Shown here: piece after piece, positions 17,337 through 28,910 of the stretch
Position numbering within the stretch: position 1 is the first letter of the stretch
Layout of the letters: each line of letters opens with the position of its first letter
DNA from: Mumia quercus
GTDB lineage: Bacteria > Actinomycetota > Actinomycetes > Propionibacteriales > Nocardioidaceae
Direction of reading: 5' to 3'
Length of the DNA stretch: 64,000 nt
NCBI RefSeq assembly: GCF_025506335.1
Contig: NZ_JANZYO010000004.1
Span: forward strand, 372,001 to 436,000
Notes under the pieces: model-generated
The model's input: the letters and a program-made list of their open reading frames with translations, nothing else
Database searches by the model: none
Told to the model about the DNA's origin: nothing
Position numbers and translations under genes: made by a program

Positions 17337-18479
17337 GTGCACGTCACCCATCTCTCCCTGCACGACTTCCGTTCGTACGCTGAGCTCGAGCTCGACCTCG
17401 AGCCCGGCGCGTCCGCGTTCATCGGGGCCAACGGGCAGGGCAAGACCAACCTCGTCGAGGCGATCGACTACCTCGCTACCCTCGGCTCGCACCGCGTCGC
17501 CAGCGACGCACCGCTGGTCAGGATCGGCGCCGAGCGGGCCGTCGTGCGCGCCAACGTCGTACGCGACGACCGCTCCGCGCTGCTCGAGATCGAGATCACG
17601 CCGGGGCGCTCCAACCGCGCACGGGTGAACCGCGGTCCCCTCCCCCGGCCCCGCGACCTCCTCGGATGGCTCCGGTCGGTGGTGTTCTCGCCCGAGGACC
17701 TCACGCTGGTCAAGGGCGATCCGAGCGACCGCCGTCACTTCCTCGACGCTCTCCTCGTCCTGCGGTCGCCGCGGTTCGCCGGGGTCCGTGCGGACTACGA
17801 GCGGGCGTTGCGGCAGCGCAACTCGTTGCTCAAGACGGCACGGCACGCCGGACGCGGAGCGAACCTCGACACGCTCGGGGTGTGGGACGGCCAGCTCGCG
17901 GCGTTCGGCGGCGAGCTGCTCGCGGCCCGGCTGGCGCTCCTCGACGCGCTCGGCCCGTACCTCGCCGAGGCGTACCGCGCGGTCGCGGCGTCCGCGGCCG
18001 CCGAGCGCACGGAGGCCGCGGCCACGTACAAGCCGTCCTTCACGCTCCCCGACAGCCGCGACCGTGAGGTGCTGCGGGAGGCGATGGTCGAAGAGATGAG
18101 CCGCCGGCGACGCGACGAGCTCGAGCGAGGGATCAGCCTCGTCGGTCCGCACCGCGACGACGTCGTCCTGTCGCTCGGGGCGATGCCGGCCAAAGGGTAC
18201 GCGAGCCACGGCGAGTCGTGGTCCTTCGCGCTCGCGTTGCGCCTCGCGTCGTACGACCTCTTGCGCGCCGACGGCGACGACCCGATCCTGATCCTCGACG
18301 ACGTCTTCGCCGAGCTCGACCGCGACCGTCGCACGCACCTGGCCGAGCGGGTCGCCGACGCGGAGCAGGTCTTGGTGACCGCTGCGGTCGCCGAGGACGT
18401 CCCCGAAGGACTCCGGGGGCGGCGCTACGACGTGGCGGCAGGCGAGGTCGTGTGGGAGAAGGAGAGTGCCGATGGCTGA
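17337..18479 (+). CDS. recF: DNA replication and repair protein RecF
   Basis: A 380-residue SMC-like ATPase that helps load RecA at gaps with RecO and RecR. It begins at GTG 17337 ([23 protein letters not shown]). Walker A GANGQGKT is at 30-37, and the C-terminal signature and Walker B ([15 protein letters not shown]) are intact. The stop overlaps the next gene by 8 nt. The long open frame upstream of the start is a shadow of gnd. Confidence 0.97.
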   Translation: MHVTHLSLHDFRSYAELELDLEPGASAFIGANGQGKTNLVEAIDYLATLGSHRVASDAPLVRIGAERAVVRANVVRDDRSALLEIEITPGRSNRARVNRGPLPRPRDLLGWLRSVVFSPEDLTLVKGDPSDRRHFLDALLVLRSPRFAGVRADYERALRQRNSLLKTARHAGRGANLDTLGVWDGQLAAFGGELLAARLALLDALGPYLAEAYRAVAASAAAERTEAAATYKPSFTLPDSRDREVLREAMVEEMSRRRRDELERGISLVGPHRDDVVLSLGAMPAKGYASHGESWSFALALRLASYDLLRADGDDPILILDDVFAELDRDRRTHLAERVADAEQVLVTAAVAEDVPEGLRGRRYDVAAGEVVWEKESADG

Positions 18480-19023
18480 CGACCCCGAACAGCCGGCCGA
18501 CCCGCCCACGCCCGAGCAGGAGCACCAGAGCGACGGGCTCGAGCTCGCCCGGAGCATCGCGCGTGCGTACCGCTCGGTCGGGCCCGCCGCCGCTCCCCGG
18601 TCGAAGAAGTCGCGCCCGCGCCGTCGCCGCCCGACCGTTCCCGGGGCGAGCGGTGCGCACCCGGACGACCGTGACCCCCAGACCCTCGAGGCGACGCTCG
18701 ACCGTCTGGTCACCGAGCACGGGTGGGACACCGAGGTGGCCGTGCACGGGCTGTTCGGGCGGTGGGCCGAGATCGTCGGCGCGGAGATCGCTGAGCACTG
18801 CCGACCTGACCGTTACGCCGACGGCCAGCTCTGGGTGCGGGCCGACTCCACGGCGTGGGCGACACAGCTGCGGATGCTCGCCCCCAACGTCGTCGGCAAG
18901 CTCAACGAGCGCCTCGGCGACGGGACGGTCACGCGGATCAACGTGCGCGGCCCGCAGGGCCCGAGCTGGGCGAAGGGCTCGCTGCGCGTCAAGGGCCGCG
19001 GACCCCGCGACACGTACGGGTGA
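18472..19023 (+). CDS. dciA: DciA-type helicase loader (DUF721)
   Basis: A 183-residue protein. A disordered, basic first half (Arg/Lys cluster [11 protein letters not shown]) is followed by the DUF721 domain from about residue 80 ([25 protein letters not shown], then [21 protein letters not shown]). DciA is the DUF721 protein that interacts with the replicative helicase DnaB in bacteria lacking DnaC, shown in mycobacteria. Location between recF and gyrB is the conserved actinobacterial one. ATG 18472 is preferred over GTG 18466 because AGGAG is seven bases before it. Confidence 0.88.
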   Translation: MADDPEQPADPPTPEQEHQSDGLELARSIARAYRSVGPAAAPRSKKSRPRRRRPTVPGASGAHPDDRDPQTLEATLDRLVTEHGWDTEVAVHGLFGRWAEIVGAEIAEHCRPDRYADGQLWVRADSTAWATQLRMLAPNVVGKLNERLGDGTVTRINVRGPQGPSWAKGSLRVKGRGPRDTYG

Positions 19024-19030
19024 GGGCGCC

Positions 19031-22281
<3,251 letters not shown>

Positions 22282-22295
22282 CGGACGGCACCCGT

Positions 22296-22311
22296 TGTTT
22301 CACGTGAATCC
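22296..22311. promoter_or_regulatory. parS-like site between gyrB and gyrA
   Basis: TGTTTCACGTGAATCC matches the parS consensus at 14 of 16 positions; the left half is perfect and the right half has two changes. It lies in the 60-nt gyrB-gyrA gap, about 7 kb from oriC on the opposite side from the other three sites. Confidence 0.75.
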
Positions 22312-22341
22312 ACCGACTGACCCGTACGAAGGAATCCTTTC

Positions 22342-24909
22342 GTGACCGAGACCCCCACTCCACCGGAGCGGATCGAGCGCGTCGAGCTGCAGACCGAGAT
22401 GCAGCGGTCGTACATCGACTACGCGATGAGCGTCATCGTCGCGCGCGCCCTGCCCGATGTGCGCGACGGCCTCAAGCCGGTCCACCGCCGCGTCCTGTAC
22501 GCGATGTACGACGGTGGCTACCGGCCCGACCGCGGCTACAGCAAGTGCTCCCGCGTCGTCGGTGACGTGATGGGTCAGTACCACCCGCACGGTGACACGG
22601 CGATCTACGACACCCTCGTACGTCTCGCCCAGACCTGGGTGCTGCGCTACCCGATGGTCGACGGCCAGGGCAACTTCGGCTCGCCCGGCAACGACGACGC
22701 CGCCGCGATGCGGTACACCGAGTGCCGGATGGCGCCGATCGCGATGGAGATGGTCCGCGACATCGAAGAGGAGACCGTCGACTTCACGCCGAACTACGAC
22801 GGTCGTTCGCTCGAGCCGACGGTGCTGCCGGCGCGCATCCCGAACCTCCTCGTCAACGGCTCGGCCGGCATCGCGGTCGGGATGGCGACGAACATCCCGC
22901 CGCACAACCTCCGCGAGGTCGCCGACGGCGCCATCTGGTCGCTGGAGCACCCTGACGCCTCCCGCGAGGAGCTGCTCGAGGCGCTCATGGAGCGGATCAA
23001 GGGTCCCGACTTCCCCACCCACGGGCTGATCGTGGGGACGAAGGGGATCGAGGACGTCTACCGCACCGGCCGCGGCTCGGTCACGATGCGCGCGGTCGTC
23101 GAGATCGAGGAAGACAGCAAGGGGCGGATCCAGCTCGTCGTCAAGGAGCTCCCGTACCAGGTCAACCCGGACAACCTTCTCCAGAAGATCGCCGATCTGG
23201 TCAACTCCGGCCGCGTCCAGGGCATCTCCGACGTGCGCGACGAGTCCAGCTCGCGCGTGGGACGTCGCCTCGTGGTCGAGCTCAAGCGCGACGCCATCGC
23301 ACGGGTCGTCCTCAACAACCTCTACAAGCACACCGAGCTCCAGACCAACTTCTCGGCCAACATGCTCGCCCTCGTCGACGAGGTGCCGCGCACCCTCACG
23401 CTCGACCAGTTCGTGAGCAACTGGGTCGAGCACCAGGTCGAGGTCATCAGGCGCCGGACCGAGTACCGGCTCCGCAAGGCCGAGGAGCGCGCGCACATCC
23501 TGCGCGGGCTCGTCAAGGCGCTGGACATGCTGGACGAGGTCATCGCCCTCATCCGAAGGAGCCAGACCGTCGAGGAGGCCCGCGACGGCCTGATCGGGCT
23601 GCTCGAGATCGACGAGATCCAGGCCCGCGCCATCCTCGAGATGCAGCTGCGGCGCCTGGCGGCCCTCGAGCGCCAGAAGATCATCGACGAGCTCGCCGAG
23701 ATCGAGGCCGAGATCGCCGACTACAAGGACATCCTCGCCAACGTCACGCGCCAGCGCAGGATCGTCGCCGAGGAGCTCACTGCGATCGTCGACAAGTTCG
23801 GTGACGACCGTCGTACGCGCATCATCCCCGCCGACGGCGACCTGTCGATGGAGGACCTGATCCCCGACGAGGACGTGGTCGTGACGATCACCCGCGGCGG
23901 GTACGTCAAGCGCACCAAGACCGACCTCTACCGCGTCCAGCGTCGAGGCGGCAAGGGCGTGCGAGGGGCCACCCTGCGCGGGGACGACGTGGTGGACCAC
24001 CTCTTCTCCACGACGACCCACCAGTGGATCCTCTTCTTCACCACCGCCGGCCGGGTCTACCGCGAGAAGGCCTACAACCTTCCCGAGGCGGGGCGTGACG
24101 CGAAGGGCGGGCACGTGGCCGGACTGCTGCAGTTCCAGCCCGACGAGCAGATCGCGCAGGTGCTGGCGATCCGCGACTACTACCAGTCGCCCTACCTCGT
24201 GCTGGCGACGAAGCACGGCCTGGTCAAGAAGACGCGGCTCGCCGACTACAACAGCCCTCGGCAGGCGGGTGTCATCGCGATCAACTTCCGCGATCCCGAC
24301 GACGAGCTCGTGGGCGCGGAGCTGGTCAGCCCCGACGACGACCTCGTGCTGTTCTCCCGCCGTGCGCAGTCGATCCGCTTCACCGCGGACGACGAGACCC
24401 TGCGGCCGATGGGGCGGGCGACCTCGGGCGTCACCGGCATGAAGTTCCGCGACGCCGACGAGCTCCTCTCGATGTCGGTGATCCGCAGCGACGCCGACGA
24501 GGAAGACCAGTTCGTCTTCACCGCCACCAACGGTGGCTACGCCAAGAAGACCGCGGTCGCTCAGTACCGTGTGCAGGGTCGCGGGGGCCTCGGCATCAAG
24601 GCGATGAAGCTCCAGGACGAGCGCGGGACGCTGGTCGGGGCGCTCGTGGTCGACGACGACGACGAGATCATCGCGATCAAGGCCAGCGGCCAGGTCACCC
24701 GGTCCCGAGTCGCTGACGTGACTCAGACCGGACGTGACACCATGGGCGTGAAGTTCGTCGGTGTGAGGGGGGACGACGAAGTGGTCGCCCTTGCGCGCAA
24801 CGAGGAGAACTCCACACTGTTGGATACAGTCGACGAGTCCGACGCCGAGGAGACGGTCGAGGCAACGGCGCCTGAGACCACACCCCCCGACGCCCAGGAG
24901 GAAGAATGA
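22342..24909 (+). CDS. gyrA: DNA gyrase subunit A
   Basis: An 855-residue subunit with catalytic Tyr125 in [10 protein letters not shown]. The quinolone-resistance region [17 protein letters not shown] has Thr86 and Asp90 at the two positions equivalent to E. coli Ser83 and Asp87, so there is no obvious resistance change. The C-terminal beta-pinwheel contains the GyrA box [10 protein letters not shown], which separates gyrase from topoisomerase IV. GTG 22342 start. The stop overlaps the next gene (ATGA). Confidence 0.98.
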   Translation: MTETPTPPERIERVELQTEMQRSYIDYAMSVIVARALPDVRDGLKPVHRRVLYAMYDGGYRPDRGYSKCSRVVGDVMGQYHPHGDTAIYDTLVRLAQTWVLRYPMVDGQGNFGSPGNDDAAAMRYTECRMAPIAMEMVRDIEEETVDFTPNYDGRSLEPTVLPARIPNLLVNGSAGIAVGMATNIPPHNLREVADGAIWSLEHPDASREELLEALMERIKGPDFPTHGLIVGTKGIEDVYRTGRGSVTMRAVVEIEEDSKGRIQLVVKELPYQVNPDNLLQKIADLVNSGRVQGISDVRDESSSRVGRRLVVELKRDAIARVVLNNLYKHTELQTNFSANMLALVDEVPRTLTLDQFVSNWVEHQVEVIRRRTEYRLRKAEERAHILRGLVKALDMLDEVIALIRRSQTVEEARDGLIGLLEIDEIQARAILEMQLRRLAALERQKIIDELAEIEAEIADYKDILANVTRQRRIVAEELTAIVDKFGDDRRTRIIPADGDLSMEDLIPDEDVVVTITRGGYVKRTKTDLYRVQRRGGKGVRGATLRGDDVVDHLFSTTTHQWILFFTTAGRVYREKAYNLPEAGRDAKGGHVAGLLQFQPDEQIAQVLAIRDYYQSPYLVLATKHGLVKKTRLADYNSPRQAGVIAINFRDPDDELVGAELVSPDDDLVLFSRRAQSIRFTADDETLRPMGRATSGVTGMKFRDADELLSMSVIRSDADEEDQFVFTATNGGYAKKTAVAQYRVQGRGGLGIKAMKLQDERGTLVGALVVDDDDEIIAIKASGQVTRSRVADVTQTGRDTMGVKFVGVRGDDEVVALARNEENSTLLDTVDESDAEETVEATAPETTPPDAQEEE

Positions 24910-26129
24910 CGGACCGCAAGCCGAACCCCGCGGCTCCGCAGCGGCCGAGGCAGAGTGCGCCCGACACAAGTGCCGTCAACGGCGGCACGCGGCGACCTGC
25001 CCAGCCGACTCCGGGGAGCCTGAACGGGGGGCAGACGAGCGCGAAGCCGTCGGAGACCTCCCCCCGCCCCCAGTCCGGGGCGCAGTCGACGCCTTCCGGT
25101 GAGCCGCCTGCACGCTCGGGGCAGCAGCCGCTCGGCGGCTCGCAGCGTCCTGCCGCGACGCCGCCCAGCCGTCCCGGCGCGCCGGCCCCACGTGACCGGC
25201 AGGCCGCCAACGGTCAGCCCGCTGCGCCGAACCCGCAGAGCAGGCCGGCCGGACCTGCACAGTCCCCTGCGCCGCCCGCGGCACCTGCGGCACCTCCGAT
25301 GGGAGCGGGGCGGCAGCAGCCGACCGCACCGGCGAAGGACGCCCCTGCGGCAAAGCCCTCGACGCCGACCACAACGCCGACCAGTCCGTCGGCCAAGCCT
25401 GCGGTGACGCCTGCGGCGAAGGACTCGACCTCCGCCCCGACGTCGGCCGCCGGCAAGTCGGCTGCGCCCGTCACGAAGCCGACGGCCTCGCCGACGAGCG
25501 ACGCGACGACCCGACCGGCAGCGAAGACGACGCCGCCGCCCGTCACGAAGCCGGCCACCAAGCCGGCCCCGAGCGGGTCGCCCAGTCCGAAGGCCCCGGT
25601 GCCGACGGCCGGTGCGATCGCCGAGGCCGAGGCGCGTGCGTCCGAGACGAAGCGCCAGCCCGCCGTCGCCCCGGTCGACACCGAGGCGCGCCCGCGCAAG
25701 CGTCGTCCGAAGCCGTACGAGGAGGCGCCCAAGGACGAGGCCAAGAAGCCGGCCACGTCGGCCACGCGGCGGGCCCGCCTGCGCGTCTACCGGGTCGATC
25801 CGTGGTCGGTCATGAAGATGTCGTTCGCCCTGGCGATCGCCATCGGCATCGTCTCGGTCGTGGCCGTCGTCCTGGTGTGGGCGGTGCTCGGCGCAGCCGG
25901 CGTCTGGGACGCGATCAACCAGAGCGTCGCGACCGTGCTGAACGACAACGCGAACGCTTTCGACATCAGCGAGTACGTCGGGTTCGGCCGGATCATCGGC
26001 CTGACCATCGTGATCGCGGCGATCGACGTCATCCTGATCACCGCGCTCGCGACCGTGGGCGCGTTCCTCTACAACCTCGCCGCGCAGCTGCTCGGCGGGT
26101 TCGAGGTCACGCTCGCCGAGGACGACTGA
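24906..26129 (+). CDS. DUF3566 membrane protein with long disordered N-terminus
   Basis: A 407-residue protein. The first about 285 residues are almost entirely Pro, Ala, Thr, Ser, Gly and Lys and should be disordered. The final 120 form the DUF3566 domain ([29 protein letters not shown]) with two membrane helices and a conserved loop ([16 protein letters not shown]). DUF3566 directly after gyrA is a stable actinobacterial arrangement; no function is established. Co-translation with gyrA is implied by the 4-nt overlap. Confidence 0.88.
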   Translation: MTDRKPNPAAPQRPRQSAPDTSAVNGGTRRPAQPTPGSLNGGQTSAKPSETSPRPQSGAQSTPSGEPPARSGQQPLGGSQRPAATPPSRPGAPAPRDRQAANGQPAAPNPQSRPAGPAQSPAPPAAPAAPPMGAGRQQPTAPAKDAPAAKPSTPTTTPTSPSAKPAVTPAAKDSTSAPTSAAGKSAAPVTKPTASPTSDATTRPAAKTTPPPVTKPATKPAPSGSPSPKAPVPTAGAIAEAEARASETKRQPAVAPVDTEARPRKRRPKPYEEAPKDEAKKPATSATRRARLRVYRVDPWSVMKMSFALAIAIGIVSVVAVVLVWAVLGAAGVWDAINQSVATVLNDNANAFDISEYVGFGRIIGLTIVIAAIDVILITALATVGAFLYNLAAQLLGGFEVTLAEDD

Positions 26130-26158
26130 GCCTGCAGGGCCTGGTGGCCTACCCCGGT

Positions 26159-26188
26159 TTGGGATGGCCGCCAGGCACCAGGTAAAGT
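26159..26188 (+). promoter_or_regulatory. Putative promoter for tRNA-Ile
   Basis: TTGGGA at 26159-26164 and TAAAGT at 26183-26188 are separated by 18 nt and end 29 nt before the tRNA. A short hairpin (CTCACCG/CGGTGAG, 26198-26214) sits just in front of the tRNA. Fit to a sigma-70-type promoter is moderate. Confidence 0.4.
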
Positions 26189-26217
26189 CTCCGTCGGCTC
26201 ACCGGTTCGGTGAGAAG

Positions 26218-26292
26218 GGGCCTATAGCTCAGCTTGGTTAGAGCGCTTCCCTGATAAGGAAGAGGTCACAGGTTCAAGTCCTGTTAGGCCCA
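26218..26292 (+). tRNA. tRNA-Ile (GAT anticodon)
   Basis: A 75-nt cloverleaf: acceptor GGGCCTA/TAGGCCC, D stem GCTC/GAGC, anticodon stem CTTCC/GGAAG around CTGATAA (anticodon GAT), T arm ACAGG-TTCAAGT-CCTGT, discriminator A. CCA is not encoded. The tRNA-Ile/tRNA-Ala pair near gyrA is typical of actinobacteria. Confidence 0.97.
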
Positions 26293-26317
26293 CGTACCCC
26301 ACCCTGAGGAGAGTCGG

Positions 26318-26437
26318 ATGAAGAAGCTCGTGATCGCAGCCATCGCCGCAGCAGGTCTCTTCGCGGTGGTCAACAAGAAGAAGAAGGCCGGCCGCAACGA
26401 GCAGCAGCTCTGGGCCGAGGCCACGGACAAGGTCTGA
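26318..26437 (+). CDS. DLW-39 family micro-protein
   Basis: A 39-residue peptide from ATG 26318, preceded by GAGGAGAG. A hydrophobic helix (KKLVIAAIAAAGLFAVV) is followed by a Lys cluster (NKKKKAGR) and ends in EQQLWAEATDKV. The length, the D/E-L-W-like motif and its location between the Ile and Ala tRNAs near gyrA match the actinobacterial DLW-39 family. It is probably a small membrane protein; its role is unknown. Confidence 0.85.
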   Translation: MKKLVIAAIAAAGLFAVVNKKKKAGRNEQQLWAEATDKV

Positions 26438-26470
26438 CCAGCTCCCGGGCGTCCCACGCCCGCGGTCTGC

Positions 26471-26546
26471 GGGGCTGTGGCGCAATTGGTAGCGCACCTG
26501 CTTTGCAAGCAGGGGGTTAGGGGTTCGAGTCCCCTCAGCTCCACCA
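26471..26546 (+). tRNA. tRNA-Ala (TGC anticodon)
   Basis: A 76-nt cloverleaf including an encoded CCA: acceptor GGGGCTG/CAGCTCC, D stem GCGC/GCGC, anticodon stem CCTGC/GCAGG around TTTGCAA (anticodon TGC), T arm AGGGG-TTCGAGT-CCCCT. Confidence 0.97.
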
Positions 26547-26570
26547 CATGACGATGCAAGGTTCTTTCCG

Positions 26571-27473
26571 TTACCGGTCCCGTTCGCGGGTCACCACCCA
26601 GGTAGCGGCGAGCGCCAGACCGAGGCCGAGGCCGGTCAGGACCGTGAACGGTTCGCCGAACATGACCGCTCCCCACACCGTGGTGACCGGGGGGACCAGG
26701 AAGAGGAGCGCGTTGCCGGCGGTGACGTCGGTACGCGCGAGCAGGTACCAGTAGAGGCCGTACCCGCCGAAGGTCGGCAGGACGACGAGCCAGGCGGTCG
26801 CCAGCCAGAACTGCGCAGACGCCGGCGGAGCCGCCGTCCCGGTGCCCACCGCGAGCGCGGCGAAGACGGCGGCGCTGGTGACGCAGTGGACGGCCAGCGC
26901 GGTCAGCGGAGTGGGTCGGTCGGTCGTACGGCGGTCGAGGACGGTCGCCGCGACGAGCGACAGCATCCCCGCGAACGGCACGGCGTACGCCCAGGCCGGC
27001 GCGTCGGTGATCGGGGCGGAGGCGTCGGCGAGGATGACGACGAGGACGCCTACGAGGCCGACGCCCATCCCCAGCCACTGCCGCGTGGTCACGACCATCC
27101 CGAGGAGCGGGCCGACGAGCGCAGCGATCACCAAGGGCTGCATGCCGTCGATCAGTGCGGTCGTCCCCGTGCTCACCCCGAGCGCCACGGCGGCGTACAC
27201 CGCCAGCAGGTAGCCGGACTGCGACAGCGCACCGATCAGCACCTGGCGGCCCCACCCCACCGGGTGCGCATCGCGCCGGCCTTGCCGCAGGAGCAGCGGG
27301 GCGAGCAGCACGGCCAGCGGGAGGAAGCGCCACAGGAGCACGGTGGTCGCAGGGGCGTCCGAGGCGCCAAGCTTCGCGCCGATGAAGCCGGACGACCAGC
27401 AGACCACGAACACCGCTCCCCACACGACGGTGACGACGGTCGAACGTCGAGGTAGACCGATCGGTATAGCCAT
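26571..27473 (-). CDS. EamA/DMT-family exporter
   Basis: A 300-residue membrane protein with about ten hydrophobic helices in two EamA repeats. The first repeat opens VVWGAVFVVCWSSGFIGAKLG. The second contains LVVLPTFGGYGLYWYLLAR and PPVTTVWGAVMFGEP, the conserved Pro/Glu end of the family. Such proteins export amino acids or other small metabolites; the substrate is not readable. The ATG lies 34 nt from a divergent TetR gene, with a dyad operator between them, so local repression by that TetR is likely. Confidence 0.88.
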   Translation of the reverse strand: MAIPIGLPRRSTVVTVVWGAVFVVCWSSGFIGAKLGASDAPATTVLLWRFLPLAVLLAPLLLRQGRRDAHPVGWGRQVLIGALSQSGYLLAVYAAVALGVSTGTTALIDGMQPLVIAALVGPLLGMVVTTRQWLGMGVGLVGVLVVILADASAPITDAPAWAYAVPFAGMLSLVAATVLDRRTTDRPTPLTALAVHCVTSAAVFAALAVGTGTAAPPASAQFWLATAWLVVLPTFGGYGLYWYLLARTDVTAGNALLFLVPPVTTVWGAVMFGEPFTVLTGLGLGLALAATWVVTRERDR

Positions 27474-27481
27474 CCGACCCG

Positions 27482-27501
27482 ACTATACCGAACTGTATAG
27501 T
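27482..27501. promoter_or_regulatory. TetR operator between EamA exporter and tetR
   Basis: ACTATAC-CGAACT-GTATAGT: perfect 7-bp arms at 27482-27488 and 27495-27501. It sits in the 34-nt divergent gap and ends six bases before the tetR start. A related GGTATAG half-site is at 27463-27469. AT content is high for this genome. Confidence 0.7.
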
Positions 27502-27507
27502 CGAGGG

Positions 27508-28080
27508 GTGGACGAGACGGTCGAGTGGACGCCCAAGGCGCGCGCGGTGCTGGACGCCGCCGACGCGCTGTTCTACGCGCACGGGATCCACGCCGTCGGG
27601 GTCGACACGATCGCCCGGAGCGCGGGCGTGACCAAGAAGACGCTCTACGACCGCTTCGGGTCGAAGGACCGGCTGGTCGCCGCGTACCTCACCGACCGGG
27701 ACCGCCGGTGGCGCGGCTTCCTCGCGCCGATGCTCGACGCCGCCGGCCCCGCGCCCGCCGACCGCCTGCAGGCGGTGTTCGACGCCTCCGCCCGATGGGC
27801 CGACGAGCGAGGCGGCAAGGGCTGCTCCGTGATCAACGCGCACGCCGAGATCAGCGATCCCGACCACCCGGCGTACGCGGTGATCCGCGGCCAGAAGCAG
27901 TGGATGCTCGACCTGTTCACCCAGATCGCCGCCGACGCGGGCGCCGCCTCGCCGCTCGACACCGCGCGGAGCCTGATGCTCGTGCACGAAGGCGCCCTCG
28001 TGACGGTCGGCATGCACGTCGTCGACGACGCCTTCGCGCGCGCGAGCGAGCTGGCGCGCGGCATCCTCGCCGCGGGCTAG
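27508..28080 (+). CDS. TetR/AcrR-family repressor
   Basis: A 190-residue regulator from GTG 27508. The N-terminal HTH reads LFYAHGIHAVGVDTIARSAGVTKKTLYDRFGSKDRLVAAYL, a clear TetR DNA-binding domain. The C-terminal ligand domain contains GGKGCSVINAHAEI, typical of a TetR subgroup linked to efflux. Divergent from the EamA gene across a dyad, so it most likely represses both. Its stop shares CTAG with the convergent SGNH gene. Confidence 0.9.
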   Translation: MDETVEWTPKARAVLDAADALFYAHGIHAVGVDTIARSAGVTKKTLYDRFGSKDRLVAAYLTDRDRRWRGFLAPMLDAAGPAPADRLQAVFDASARWADERGGKGCSVINAHAEISDPDHPAYAVIRGQKQWMLDLFTQIAADAGAASPLDTARSLMLVHEGALVTVGMHVVDDAFARASELARGILAAG

Positions 28081-28856
28081 TCCTCTCGCGCGAAGGGGCC
28101 CAGCTCGGGTCGCTTGGCCCCACGCCCGTCGCCCGACGAGCGGCCGGTGATCCGTCGTCCGAGCCACGGTCCGACGTGGGTGCCGTACCACGCGGCCTCC
28201 GTCGCCAAGCGTTCGCGACGCCCGCGGAGAGGACGCGGAGGCAGCGCGTCGCGCCACGACTCGTCGACGCCTGCGAGCCCCGCCGTCGCCGCCATCGCGC
28301 GGGCGAGGAGCGCATGCCCCTCAGGGTTGAGGTGCAACCGGTCGTCGGCCCACACCCGGGGATCGCCGGCGGACGGCACCGTCGCGATGTCGAGCACACG
28401 CGCCCCGTGACGGGCCCCGACCGCCCGGAAGCCACGGTTGAGCGCGCTCACCCGCCCGCGTACGAGGTGGCCGACCGGCGAGACGCCGGAGAGGTCGGGG
28501 AACGTCATCAGGAGCACGGTCGCGCCCTGCCGGCGCAGCGCTCCCACCATGGCGTCGACGTGACCGACGACGGCGTCGGCGCTGAAGCGCGGCCGGATCA
28601 GGTCGTTCATCGCGACGAGGATGCTGACCAAGTCCGGCTCGAGCGCGAGCGCGGGCGCCAGCTGCTCCTCGTGGACCTCATGCGTGACCTTGCCGCGCAC
28701 GGCCAGGTTCGCGTACGTGGCGTCCGGCGAGCGCTCGGCGAGAAGCGCGGCGAACCGGTCGGCCCACCCGCGCGGGCTGCCGTCGGCGTACGGGGTGTCG
28801 CCGATCCCCTCGGTCGTGCTGTCGCCAAGGGCGACGAAGCGCTGGTACGTGCTCAT
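28077..28856 (-). CDS. SGNH/GDSL-family hydrolase
   Basis: A 259-residue esterase/lipase-like enzyme. Block I is FVALGDSTTEG with the nucleophile Ser. Block II Gly and block III Asn are in VRGK and VAMNDLIRP, and block V is DRLHLNPEGH with the catalytic Asp and His. No signal peptide, so it is cytoplasmic. ATG 28854-28856 is chosen over the adjacent GTG. A C-terminal extension of about 60 residues is basic. The substrate is unknown. Confidence 0.88.
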   Translation of the reverse strand: MSTYQRFVALGDSTTEGIGDTPYADGSPRGWADRFAALLAERSPDATYANLAVRGKVTHEVHEEQLAPALALEPDLVSILVAMNDLIRPRFSADAVVGHVDAMVGALRRQGATVLLMTFPDLSGVSPVGHLVRGRVSALNRGFRAVGARHGARVLDIATVPSAGDPRVWADDRLHLNPEGHALLARAMAATAGLAGVDESWRDALPPRPLRGRRERLATEAAWYGTHVGPWLGRRITGRSSGDGRGAKRPELGPFARED

Positions 28857-28910
28857 CACCCGAGCGTAGAGGGAGGCCGACCCGTCCCCCTGCGGGTCGA
28901 CCTCCCGGCT

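Noticed and set aside
15628-18731. Overlapping antisense frames of 500-560 residues across dnaN, gnd and recF
   Set aside because: Shadow frames of three well-identified genes; low-complexity composition.
22300-24969. Antisense frame of 889 residues across gyrA
   Set aside because: A mirror of gyrA codon bias; no domain, no ribosome-binding site, and it covers the whole of a highly conserved gene.
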